Shown here piece by piece: positions 57,485 to 64,000 of a DNA stretch of 64,000 nucleotides. Position 1 is the first letter of the stretch. Every line of letters starts with the position of its first letter. The notes under the pieces are model-generated. The model did no database searches and was not told the origin of the DNA. It worked only from the letters and a program-made list of their open reading frames with translations. This DNA is from Anaeromyxobacter sp. (GTDB lineage Bacteria; Myxococcota; Myxococcia; Myxococcales; Anaeromyxobacteraceae): contig JADKCZ010000010.1 in NCBI GenBank assembly GCA_016718565.1, positions 219,353 to 283,352 on the forward strand, in the 5' to 3' direction. The position numbers and the translations under genes were made by a program.

Positions 57485-58471
57485 ATGGCCGACCTGACGA
57501 CCGACTACCTGGGCCTCACCCTGCCGAGCCCGCTGGTGGTCGCCTCCTCCGCGCTGTCCAACCGCGTCGAGAACCTCGAGGCGGCGGAGGGGCACGGCGC
57601 GGGCGCGGTGGTCCTGCGCTCCCTCTTCGAGGAGCAGCTCGAGGCCACCAACACCGTGCTCGAGGAGGCGGCGGCGCGCCACGCCGACTCCAACCCGGAG
57701 GCCCGCACCTACTTCCCGCCCCAGCGCGTCGGCCCGCACGAGTACCTCTCGCTGGTGGAGCGGTCCAAGAAGGCGCTCGACATCCCGGTCATCGCCAGCC
57801 TGAACTGCTGCGCCACCGGCAGCTGGACCGGCTACGCCAAGGACATCGCCTCGGCCGGCGCCGACGCCCTGGAGGTGAACCTCTACGCCGTCGAGGCCGA
57901 CCCGCTGGTGAGCAGCGCCGAGGTGGAGCGCCGCTACCTCGACATCGTGGCCGGCATCCGGGCCGCGGTGAAGCTGCCCATCGCCGTGAAGCTCTCGCCC
58001 TACTTCACGTCGCTCGGCCACATGGCGGTGCAGCTGGAGAAGACCGGGGTGCAGGGGCTGGTGCTCTTCAACCGCTTCCTGCAGCCGGACATCTCGCTGG
58101 AGCGGCTGGCCCCCCACAGCGTCATGACCCTCTCCTCGCCCTCCGAGGCGCTGCTGCCGCTCCGCTGGATGGGGCTGCTGCACGGGCGGGTCAAGCTCCA
58201 GCTGGCCGCCTCCACCGGGGTCTACGACGCCCCCGGGGCGCTCAAGCAGGTGCTGGCGGGCGCCCAGGTGGTGCAGCTGGCCTCGGCGCTGGTGAAGAAC
58301 GGCGTGCCCCACCTGGGCAAGGTGCTGGCCGGCATGGAGGAGTGGCTGGAGCGGCGCGGCCACGCCAACCTGGGCGAGGTGCGGGGCACCCTCAGCCAGA
58401 AGGAGATCGCCGACCCGGGCGCCTTCGAGCGGGCCCAGTACGTCCACCTGATCCTGTCCCAGAACATCTGA
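57485..58471 (+). CDS. Dihydroorotate dehydrogenase-like flavoprotein
   Basis: The 328-residue TIM-barrel protein begins MADLTTDYLGLTLPSPLVVA. It has the FMN-binding strand ADALEVNLYAVEAD, KLPIAVKLSPYFT, LVLFNRFLQPDI and a late SALVKNGVPHLGKVL. It is the DHOD-like protein family seen near pyruvate synthases and in anaerobes. It differs from PyrD enough that orotate synthesis is uncertain. Upstream is a candidate promoter, downstream the rubrerythrin gene. Confidence 0.88.
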   Translation: MADLTTDYLGLTLPSPLVVASSALSNRVENLEAAEGHGAGAVVLRSLFEEQLEATNTVLEEAAARHADSNPEARTYFPPQRVGPHEYLSLVERSKKALDIPVIASLNCCATGSWTGYAKDIASAGADALEVNLYAVEADPLVSSAEVERRYLDIVAGIRAAVKLPIAVKLSPYFTSLGHMAVQLEKTGVQGLVLFNRFLQPDISLERLAPHSVMTLSSPSEALLPLRWMGLLHGRVKLQLAASTGVYDAPGALKQVLAGAQVVQLASALVKNGVPHLGKVLAGMEEWLERRGHANLGEVRGTLSQKEIADPGAFERAQYVHLILSQNI

Positions 58472-58545
58472 GCCAGGCCAGGCTGGACCCGATCGTCGCA
58501 CCGCCCCCAACGGGGACGGTGCGCCGGCCCTTCGCCGCGCTAACT

Positions 58546-58561
58546 TCTCGGTCCACCGAGA
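58546..58561. promoter_or_regulatory. Perfect palindrome upstream of rubrerythrin
   Basis: TCTCGGT-CC-ACCGAGA has 7-bp arms, centred about 42 bp before the rubrerythrin ATG at 58596. It is a plausible operator for a redox or peroxide regulator; no specific family consensus is claimed. Confidence 0.45.
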
Positions 58562-58595
58562 CCACCAACCCGATCCGAGGGCGAGGAACGACACC

Positions 58596-59015
58596 ATGGC
58601 AAACCTGAAGGGCAGCAAGACGCACCAGAACCTCAAGGACGCCTTCGCGGGCGAGTCGCAGGCCAACCGCCGCTACCTGTACTTCGCCAAGGTGGCCGAC
58701 GTGGAGGGCTACCCGGAGGTGGCGATGAACTTCCGCGAGACCGCCGAGGGCGAGACCGGCCACGCGCACGGCCACCTCGACTTCCTCAAGGCGGTGGGTG
58801 ACCCGGCCACCGGGCTGCCCATCGGCGACAGCACGCTCAACCTCAAGGCCGCCATCCACGGCGAGACCCACGAGTACACCGACATGTACCCGGGCATGGC
58901 CAAGACGGCCCGCGAGGAGGGCTTCGGCGAGGTGGCCGACTGGTTCGAGACGCTGGCCAAGGCCGAGAAGTCCCACGCCGGCCGCTTCGACAAGATGCTG
59001 AAGACCATCAGCTAG
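58596..59015 (+). CDS. Rubrerythrin (diiron domain only)
   Basis: The 139-residue ferritin-like protein has the two diiron motifs E-x6-Y and E-x2-H: AGESQANRRYLYF with ETAEGETGHAHGH, and HGETHEYTDMY with AKAEKSHAGRF. It lacks the C-terminal rubredoxin Cys4 domain of classical rubrerythrin. It would reduce peroxide using an external electron donor. It is followed by an Fe-S oxidoreductase and a DUF3501 gene, an association seen in many anaerobes and microaerobes, which suggests that pair supplies electrons. Confidence 0.95.
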   Translation: MANLKGSKTHQNLKDAFAGESQANRRYLYFAKVADVEGYPEVAMNFRETAEGETGHAHGHLDFLKAVGDPATGLPIGDSTLNLKAAIHGETHEYTDMYPGMAKTAREEGFGEVADWFETLAKAEKSHAGRFDKMLKTIS

Positions 59016-59046
59016 CCGGTCCCGCACAGCCGAAGCGCGGTCCGCG

Positions 59047-59077
59047 GAGCCCGGTGCCCTCACGAGGTGCCGGGCTC
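59047..59077 (+). terminator. Hairpin after rubrerythrin (terminator or attenuator)
   Basis: GAGCCCGGTGCC (59047-59058) pairs with GGTGCCGGGCTC (59066-59077), including two G-U pairs, around a 7-nt loop. CTCGTGCTTCT follows. It lies between rubrerythrin and the downstream Fe-S gene, so it may reduce read-through. Confidence 0.5.
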
Positions 59078-59112
59078 CTCGTGCTTCTCACTCCCACGTC
59101 CGAGGAGGGCCC

Positions 59113-60473
59113 ATGAGCTCCACCGGAAGAACCATCACCTACGACCCCACGCCCGGCCTGAGCTACGACCCGGCCGAGCCGAAGTACTGGCAGCCGGACG
59201 CCCTGCAGGGCGAGGTCCACCGCGCCTTCGAGATCTGTCACGGCTGCCGCATGTGCTTCAAGTACTGCGACAGCTTCCCGCTGCTCTTCAAGGCCATCGA
59301 CCAGCAGCACGACGGCGACGTCGCCAAGGTCACGGCGGCGGAGACCAGGCAGGTCATGGACGCCTGCTTCCAGTGCAAGCTCTGCGAGGTGCAGTGCCCC
59401 TACACGCCGCGCGACGGGCACGCCTGGCAGCTCGACTTCCCCAAGCTGGTGCACCGCTGGCGCGGCGTGCAGCGGCGCGGCAAGGGGAAGACGCTGCGGA
59501 TGCGCGTCCTCAACGATCCCGACGGCGCGGCCAGGCTGGCGCGCGCCAGCTTCGGCATGGCCAACGTGATGAACGGGGTGCGCCCGTTCCGGGTGCTGCT
59601 GGAGAAGGCGGTGGGGGTGCACCGCGACAAGCTGCTGCCGGACTTCGCCGCCGAGCCCTTCGACGCCTGGGCCGAGCGCGCCGGGCACGTCCGCGCCGAG
59701 CCGGGCGGCGAGGTGGTGCTCTTCCAGACCTGCTTCGTGCAGCACAACGAGCCGCAGGTGGGCAAGGACGCGCTCTTCGTGCTCAAGCAGAACGGCGTGG
59801 ACGCCCGGGTGGTCAAGGGGCTGCGCTGCTGCGGCATGCCGGCCTGGGAGCAGGGGGACCTCGAGTCGCTCCGGGCCCAGGCCCACGTCGACCTCGACCT
59901 GCTCCTGCCGTACGTGGAGCGCGGGGCCAAGGTGCTGGTCATCAACCCCACCTGCTCGATGATGATGCGGCGCGAGTGGCCGCACCTGCTCGACGGGCCG
60001 GACCGGGCCCGGGCCGAGCGGCTCGCCCCGGCGGTGATGGACGTCTCCGAGTACCTCTGGTCCATCCGCGAGGAGCCGCGCTTCAGCACGGCCTTCAAGA
60101 GCACGCCGCCGGGCGGCAAGGTGGCCTACCACGCCCCCTGCCACCTGCGGGCCCAGGGGTGGGCTTCAAGGGGCGCGACCTGCTGCGCAAGATCCCCGGG
60201 GTGCAGGTGTCCGGCACCGTGATGGAGTGCTGCGGCCACGACGGCACCTACGCCATGACGGTGGAGGGGTTCGGCCCGTCGCAGCGCATCGGGCAGAAGG
60301 CCTTCGACGGCATGAAGGCCGCCGGGGCCGAGACCTGGGCCACCGACTGCCCGCTGGCGGCCCTGCAGTTCGAGCAGCACGCCGGCCAGAAGCCGCTGCA
60401 CCCCATGTCGCTCCTGGCCCGGGCCTACCGCGGCCAGGGCTTCGGCCCCGGCGAGGGAGGGGAGACCCCGTGA
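59113..60473 (+). pseudogene. Fe-S oxidoreductase (heterodisulfide reductase / GlpC-like), frameshifted near 60156
   Basis: The N-terminal part has two [4Fe-4S] motifs, C-x2-C-x2-C-x3-C at 42-52 and 85-95, and a first CCG domain (LRCCGMPAWEQGD). The reading frame changes at the GGGG run at 60156-60159. Restoring one G joins HAPCHLRAQG to GFKGRDLLRKIPG and the second CCG motif MECCGHDGTYAM, which continues to a stop at 60473. As given, translation in the first frame ends at 60222 and loses the second cysteine domain. It is either a real mutation or a sequencing error in a homopolymer. The next gene overlaps its true stop (GTGA). Confidence 0.85.
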
Positions 60474-61030
60474 GGCACGTCACGCGCGAGGAGATCCTGC
60501 CGCTCGAGGCCTACGAGCGGGCCCGCCCGGAGATCCGGCCGGCCATCATCGAGGCCAAGAAGCCGCGCCGCATCCACGTCGGCCCGAACCTGACCCTGCT
60601 GTTCGAGAACACCGCCACCATCCGCTACCAGGTCCAGGAGATGGTGAAGGCCGAGCGGATGACCCGGGAGGCCGACATCCGCCACGAGCTCGAGACCTAC
60701 AACGAGCTGCTGGGCGGGCCGGGCGAGCTGGGCGCCACCCTGCTCATCGAGATCACCGACCCGGCCGAGCGCGACGACAAGCTGGGCCGCTGGCGCGGGC
60801 TGGAGGCCCACCTCTATCTCGCCCTGGAGAACGGCACGCGGGTGCGGGCCACCTACGACGCGCGGCAGGTGAGCGAGGAGCGGCTCTCCTCGGTGCAGTA
60901 CCTCAAGTTCGACGTGAAGGGGCAGGTGCCGGTGGCGGCCGGCGCCGACCTGCCGGCCCTCACGCTGGAGGTGGCGCTGACCCCCGAGCAGCGGGCGGCG
61001 CTGCGCCAGGACCTGGCCGCCGGGACCTGA
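60470..61030 (+). CDS. DUF3501 family protein
   Basis: The 186-residue protein (GTG) begins MRHVTREEILPLEAYERARPEIRPA. It has HVGPNLTLLFENTATIRYQVQEM, ERMTREADIRHELETYNEL and LIEITDPAERD. I recognise it as DUF3501, which is regularly found after rubrerythrin and an Fe-S oxidoreductase. Its function is unknown. The overlap with the preceding stop (60470-60473) places it in one operon, even though the preceding gene carries a frameshift. Confidence 0.88.
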   Translation: MRHVTREEILPLEAYERARPEIRPAIIEAKKPRRIHVGPNLTLLFENTATIRYQVQEMVKAERMTREADIRHELETYNELLGGPGELGATLLIEITDPAERDDKLGRWRGLEAHLYLALENGTRVRATYDARQVSEERLSSVQYLKFDVKGQVPVAAGADLPALTLEVALTPEQRAALRQDLAAGT

Positions 61031-61145
61031 GCGCCACGCCGCGGCGCCGCACCCGGCGGGGCCGCAGGTGCGGCGACCGGGCGCGGCGGGTGGGGTGGTG
61101 AAATAGGCGGGGGAGGCCTCCGTAGTGCCGTGCATGGAGGCCGTC

Positions 61146-61337
61146 ATGAAGTCGATCATCCCCGCCGCGCTGGTGCTGGTCCTCGAAGTCGGGTTCATCC
61201 TCAGCATCGCCGTCCTGCCGGACGCCGCCCCGACGGCGTCGCAGGCCGAGCTGGCCGCCGGCGCGGCCTCCGCCGGGGCGCAGGCCGCCCAGGTGGTCAC
61301 CCAGGCCCCGGCCCCCAAGCGGCCGTCGCGGTCCTGA
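61146..61337 (+). CDS. Small single-pass membrane protein, 63 aa
   Basis: MKSIIPAALVLVLEVGFILS has a clear hydrophobic segment (about 4-25), then an Ala/Gln/Pro-rich tail ending PKRPSRS. GGAGG lies five bases before the ATG, which supports translation. I know no family. The tail resembles a flexible periplasmic linker. Confidence 0.6.
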   Translation: MKSIIPAALVLVLEVGFILSIAVLPDAAPTASQAELAAGAASAGAQAAQVVTQAPAPKRPSRS

Positions 61338-61494
61338 GCCCGCGTCGGGCGCCGGGCCACGAGCCCGCGCGCAGGCCCCCGGGCCCGACCACCCCCTGGC
61401 AGCCGAGAGCTCCACCCACCGGCCGCCGCTCCCGCCACCGCGGGGCGGCGGCCGGATCGTCGGTGGCCCGGCGGCGCCGGCGTAGACTGCCCCG

Positions 61495-62214
61495 GTGCCG
61501 CTCTTCCGCCTCCCCGACGAGCCCGTCTTCCCCGACCCCAGCCTGGCCGAGCCCGACGGCCTGCTGGCGGTGGGCGGCGACCTCACGCCGGCCCGGCTGG
61601 TGGCGGCCTACGCCAGCGGCATCTTCCCCTGGTTCAGCCGGGGGTCGCCCATCCTCTGGTGGTCACCCGACCCCAGGCTGGTGCTGGTGCCCTCGGCCCT
61701 GCACGTGCCGCGCTCGCTGGCCCGCACCCTCAGGCGTGGCGCCTTCCGCTTCACCGCCGACCAGGCCTTCGAGCGGGTGGTGAAGGCCTGCGCCACCTCG
61801 GCGCGCCCCGGCCAGCGCGGCACCTGGATCACCCCCGCCATGGCGAAGGCCTACCTCGGGCTCCACCGGCTCGGCCTGGCCCACTCCTTCGAGGCCTGGG
61901 AGGGCGAGGCGCTGGTGGGCGGCCTGTACGGCGTGGCGCTGGGGGCCGCCTTCTTCGGCGAGTCGATGTTCGCCACCCGGCCGGACGCGTCCAAGGCGGC
62001 CTTCGTGGAGGCGGTGGCGTTCCTGGCGGGCCGCGGGGTCCAGCTGGTGGACTGCCAGGTGCGCACCGAACACCTGGCCCGCTTCGGCGCGGAGGACTGG
62101 CCGAGGTCGCGGTTCCTGGAGGCGCTGGCGGAGGCGCTGCGGGTGGAGGCGGCGCCCGGCCCGTGGACGCTGGCGGCGACGACGGGAGGGGCGGAGAGCG
62201 CCGGGGACGGCTAG
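61495..62214 (+). CDS. aat: Leucyl/phenylalanyl-tRNA--protein transferase
   Basis: The 239-residue protein (GTG) has LFRLPDEPVFPDPSLAEPDG, GLLAVGGDL, AAYASGIFPWFS and the Aat signature FFGESMFATRPDASKAAFVE. It adds Leu or Phe to N-terminal basic residues as part of the N-degron pathway. A TAGACT hexamer lies about ten bases upstream of the start. The stop TAG shares the CTAG at 62211-62214 with the convergent sigma factor gene. Confidence 0.95.
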   Translation: MPLFRLPDEPVFPDPSLAEPDGLLAVGGDLTPARLVAAYASGIFPWFSRGSPILWWSPDPRLVLVPSALHVPRSLARTLRRGAFRFTADQAFERVVKACATSARPGQRGTWITPAMAKAYLGLHRLGLAHSFEAWEGEALVGGLYGVALGAAFFGESMFATRPDASKAAFVEAVAFLAGRGVQLVDCQVRTEHLARFGAEDWPRSRFLEALAEALRVEAAPGPWTLAATTGGAESAGDG

Positions 62215-63044
62215 GTGTGCAGCTCGATGAACCGCTTCAGCGCCACCCGCACCTCGTTCTGCACCGGGGTGGGCACGGCCGGCAGCGGCGTGGCCTTGCA
62301 CAGGGCCAGGGTGCGCTGCAGCGACTCGCAGCGGGAGGCGCAGGAGGGGCAGCCGCCCAGGTGGCGCTCCATGTCGGCGCACAGGGTGGAGGAGATCTCC
62401 CCCTCCAGGTGCTGCGAGAAGAGCTGCACGATGTCGGGGCAGGACTCCGAGGCGCGCGGCGCCAGCGCGCCGGGCACGCCGATGACCGGCGCCACCGCCT
62501 CGCGCACCGCCACCCGGGCCCGGTGCAGCCGGCTCTTCACCGCCTCCACCGACAGCCCCATGACCTCGGCCACCTCGGGCGCCGAGAGCCCCTCCACGTC
62601 CCGCAGCACCAGCACCTCGCGGTACATCGGGTCGAGGGCGCCGATGGCCTGCTCCAGCGCCACCTCGATCTGCCGGCCGGCCAGGGACTCGTCGGCCCCC
62701 CGGGCCGGGTCGGCCAGCTGCCTGGCCTCCTCGCCGGGCGCGTGGGCGTCGAGCGACTCCTCCACCTCGGGCGCGAACTTGGAGCGGCGGCGCTTCTTGA
62801 TGCAGAAGCTCCGGGCGATGGTGTAGAGCCAGGTCGACACCTGCGAGGCGCCGCGGAAGTCCTTCACCCCGCGCGCCACGGCCAGCAGGGTGTCCTGCAG
62901 CACGTCCTTGGCGTCCTCCGGATCCCGGCACATCTTCAGCCCGAACCGGTAGACGCGGGGCTGGTGGCGCGCCAGCAGCGCCTCCAGCGCGGGGCGGTCC
63001 CCGGCGCGGGCGGCCTCCAGCAGCTCCTGGTCGGTGCGCTCCAT
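62211..63044 (-). CDS. ECF-type sigma factor fused to a C-terminal zinc-finger (zf-HC2-like) domain
   Basis: The 277-residue protein has a sigma70 region 2 (YRFGLKMCRDPEDAKDVLQD) with DNA-contact part STWLYTIARSFC. Region 4 follows (LDPMYREVLVLRDVEGLSAP, VEAVKSRLHRARV). A C-terminal extension (about 200-277) contains CPDIVQLFSQHLEGEIS and H-L-G-G-C-P-S-C, the H-x3-C-x2-C pattern of zinc-dependent anti-sigma domains. The sigma and its probable inhibitor thus lie in one chain, comparable in design to ECF factors with fused Cys-rich regulators such as Myxococcus CorE. AAGGAAGG precedes the ATG. It is divergent from actA. Confidence 0.9.
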   Translation of the reverse strand: MERTDQELLEAARAGDRPALEALLARHQPRVYRFGLKMCRDPEDAKDVLQDTLLAVARGVKDFRGASQVSTWLYTIARSFCIKKRRRSKFAPEVEESLDAHAPGEEARQLADPARGADESLAGRQIEVALEQAIGALDPMYREVLVLRDVEGLSAPEVAEVMGLSVEAVKSRLHRARVAVREAVAPVIGVPGALAPRASESCPDIVQLFSQHLEGEISSTLCADMERHLGGCPSCASRCESLQRTLALCKATPLPAVPTPVQNEVRVALKRFIELHT

Positions 63045-63162
63045 CAGCGCCCTTCCTTAGTCCGAACCACCCTGCCCCACAAGGGCCAGTCCACGGACGG
63101 GGGGTTCACCTGGGGCGAACAGAGAGAGGCCGTGCACCCCGTTTGAGACCTTCCCAAAAAAG

Positions 63163-63176
63163 TTGATGCAGATCAA
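63163..63176 (+). promoter_or_regulatory. Perfect FNR/Anr-type binding site upstream of actA
   Basis: TTGAT-GCAG-ATCAA matches the FNR consensus TTGAT-N4-ATCAA at all ten conserved positions, in a short AT-rich patch, 69 bp before the actA start. It lies between actA and the divergent sigma gene, so it could act on either. Confidence 0.7.
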
Positions 63177-63244
63177 TTTACGACCCAACGCGGGCCCCGG
63201 ACCCCTGCGCACGTCTCGTCGCCTGATCCGGGGACCGTTCGCCC

Positions 63245-63895
63245 ATGAGCGCACTCTTCTCCCCGAAATCGAACGCCCTCCTCATGACGGTCCTGGCCGT
63301 CGTCGGCCTGGGGGCCGCCGGCACCATCGGCGGCCTGCTGCTCTACTGGCGCACGCCCTACGGCCTCAACGTGGCGACGCCGGTGGTCCAGCCGGTCCAG
63401 TTCGACCACCGGCACCACGTGCAGGACGACCTCATCGACTGCCGCTACTGCCACTCGTCGGTGGACAAGGCCCCCAGCGCCGGCATCCCGTCCACCGAGC
63501 TGTGCCTGGCCTGCCACTCCCAGGTCTGGAACAAGAGCCCCCTGCTCGACCAGGTGCGGGCCAGCTGGTTCCAGGACCAGCCCATCCGCTGGACCCGGGT
63601 GCACAAGCTCCCCGACTTCGTCTACTTCAACCACGCCATCCACGTGAACAAGGGCGTGGGCTGCGTCGAGTGCCACGGCCGGGTGGACCAGATGGCCGCC
63701 ATCGAGCAGGCCCTGCCGCTCACCATGGGCTTCTGCCTCGACTGCCACCGCAACCCGCAGCCGCGCCTCCGCCCGCTGGAGGAGATCGCCAACCTGCGCT
63801 GGGTGCCGCCGGCCGACCGGGCGGCCCTGGGGGCCGAGCTGGCCAAGAAGTACGACGTCAAACCGAAGGTGAACTGCACGACATGCCACCGCTAG
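63245..63895 (+). CDS. actA: Alternative complex III subunit ActA (pentaheme cytochrome c)
   Basis: The 216-residue protein has an N-terminal transmembrane anchor (about 12-35). Five CxxCH heme sites follow: CRYCH, CLACH, CVECH, CLDCH and CTTCH. The first part (FDHRHHVQDDLIDCRYCH) is typical of ActA of alternative complex III, the quinol-oxidising complex that replaces cytochrome bc1 in many bacteria. Five hemes match the usual ActA count. The stop overlaps the start of actB by 13 bases. Confidence 0.93.
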   Translation: MSALFSPKSNALLMTVLAVVGLGAAGTIGGLLLYWRTPYGLNVATPVVQPVQFDHRHHVQDDLIDCRYCHSSVDKAPSAGIPSTELCLACHSQVWNKSPLLDQVRASWFQDQPIRWTRVHKLPDFVYFNHAIHVNKGVGCVECHGRVDQMAAIEQALPLTMGFCLDCHRNPQPRLRPLEEIANLRWVPPADRAALGAELAKKYDVKPKVNCTTCHR

Positions 63896-64000
63896 GCCTC
63901 CCCATCTACGGACAGCCGGCCCCGCAGCCCGAGGCCCCGAAGCGCTGGCGCAGCCTGGCCGAGGCCGGCGGCGCGGCCGACCCCGCCGCCGGCACCTACC
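63883..64000 (+). CDS. actB: Alternative complex III subunit ActB (partial, 5' end)
   Basis: The ATG at 63883 overlaps the end of actA. The visible 39 codons read MPPLGLPIYGQPAPQPEAPK and then RWRSLAEAGG. The K-x-W-R-S-L-x-E pattern is typical of the N-terminus of ActB, the large molybdopterin-like iron-sulfur subunit of alternative complex III. The gene runs off the right edge. The call rests on the context and this short match. Confidence 0.8.
   Translation, partial: MPPLGLPIYGQPAPQPEAPKRWRSLAEAGGAADPAAGTY

Noticed and set aside
60156..60159. Programmed ribosomal frameshift
   Set aside because: No slippery heptamer or downstream structure typical of programmed shifts is evident; a lost G is simpler.

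Overview
The window reads as chromosomal DNA of a very GC-rich Myxococcota-type bacterium, most likely Anaeromyxobacter or a close relative. This is inferred from the extreme GC bias at third codon positions, dense two-component and sigma54 regulators, an alternative complex III operon (actA plus the start of actB) preceded by a perfect FNR-type box, a ferredoxin-dependent 2-oxoacid oxidoreductase and a rubrerythrin operon. There are 63 supportable protein genes, two of them cut by the window ends and one frameshifted. I see no rRNA, tRNA, CRISPR, phage or insertion sequence. Most genes are tightly packed, many with ATGA/GTGA start-stop overlaps.

Layout. 0-9 kb: end of a hybrid histidine kinase, a MinD/ParA-like ATPase fused to a PilZ domain, an MFS exporter, a DEAD-box helicase, a hybrid kinase with an Asp-nucleophile hydrolase, and mobA. 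9-16 kb: fabI, metallo-beta-lactamase hydrolase, erpA-type A-type carrier, a pteridine-reductase-like SDR, cob(I)alamin adenosyltransferase, an ATP-grasp-like protein, a HAD phosphatase and a PleD-like diguanylate cyclase. 16-20 kb: an NtrB/NtrC-type kinase and sigma54 activator pair, then a YqiA-like esterase. 20-29 kb: rarA, nadK, GNAT, lipoprotein, recN, PP2C phosphatase and an M23 peptidase, with several tandem-repeat tracts between them. 29-37 kb: NlpC/P60-like lipoprotein, secA, a secreted beta-propeller/Ig-like protein, a CBS protein, a DNA glycosylase containing a 38-unit Gly-Ser repeat, and a small Lrp/AsnC-type effector domain.

37-46 kb: a five-gene minus-strand operon (two-subunit 2-oxoacid:ferredoxin oxidoreductase, flavin reductase, AI-2E-type permease, glutaryl-CoA dehydrogenase) divergent from a MarR regulator, then surE, a LysM/M23 lipoprotein and apt. 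46-55 kb: an SDR divergent from a TetR-led set containing a KASIII-like enzyme that lacks the canonical His and Asn, an acyl-CoA ligase, an MFS transporter, a lipoprotein, a predicted outer-membrane barrel and a lipoprotein hydrolase. This looks like an uncharacterised uptake/acyl-activation locus. 55-64 kb: an orphan dCache-like sensor, a universal stress protein, an SRPBCC protein, a DHOD-like protein, a rubrerythrin / Fe-S oxidoreductase (frameshifted) / DUF3501 operon, aat, an ECF sigma factor fused to a zinc-finger anti-sigma-like domain, and the alternative complex III operon.

The most unusual cross-cutting feature is a family of GGGTCR / GACCYC hexanucleotide repeats. It occurs at eight places, in both coding and noncoding DNA, often starting at or just after a stop codon. 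Its 6-bp unit keeps reading frame where it lies inside genes, and its G-runs could form G-quadruplexes.
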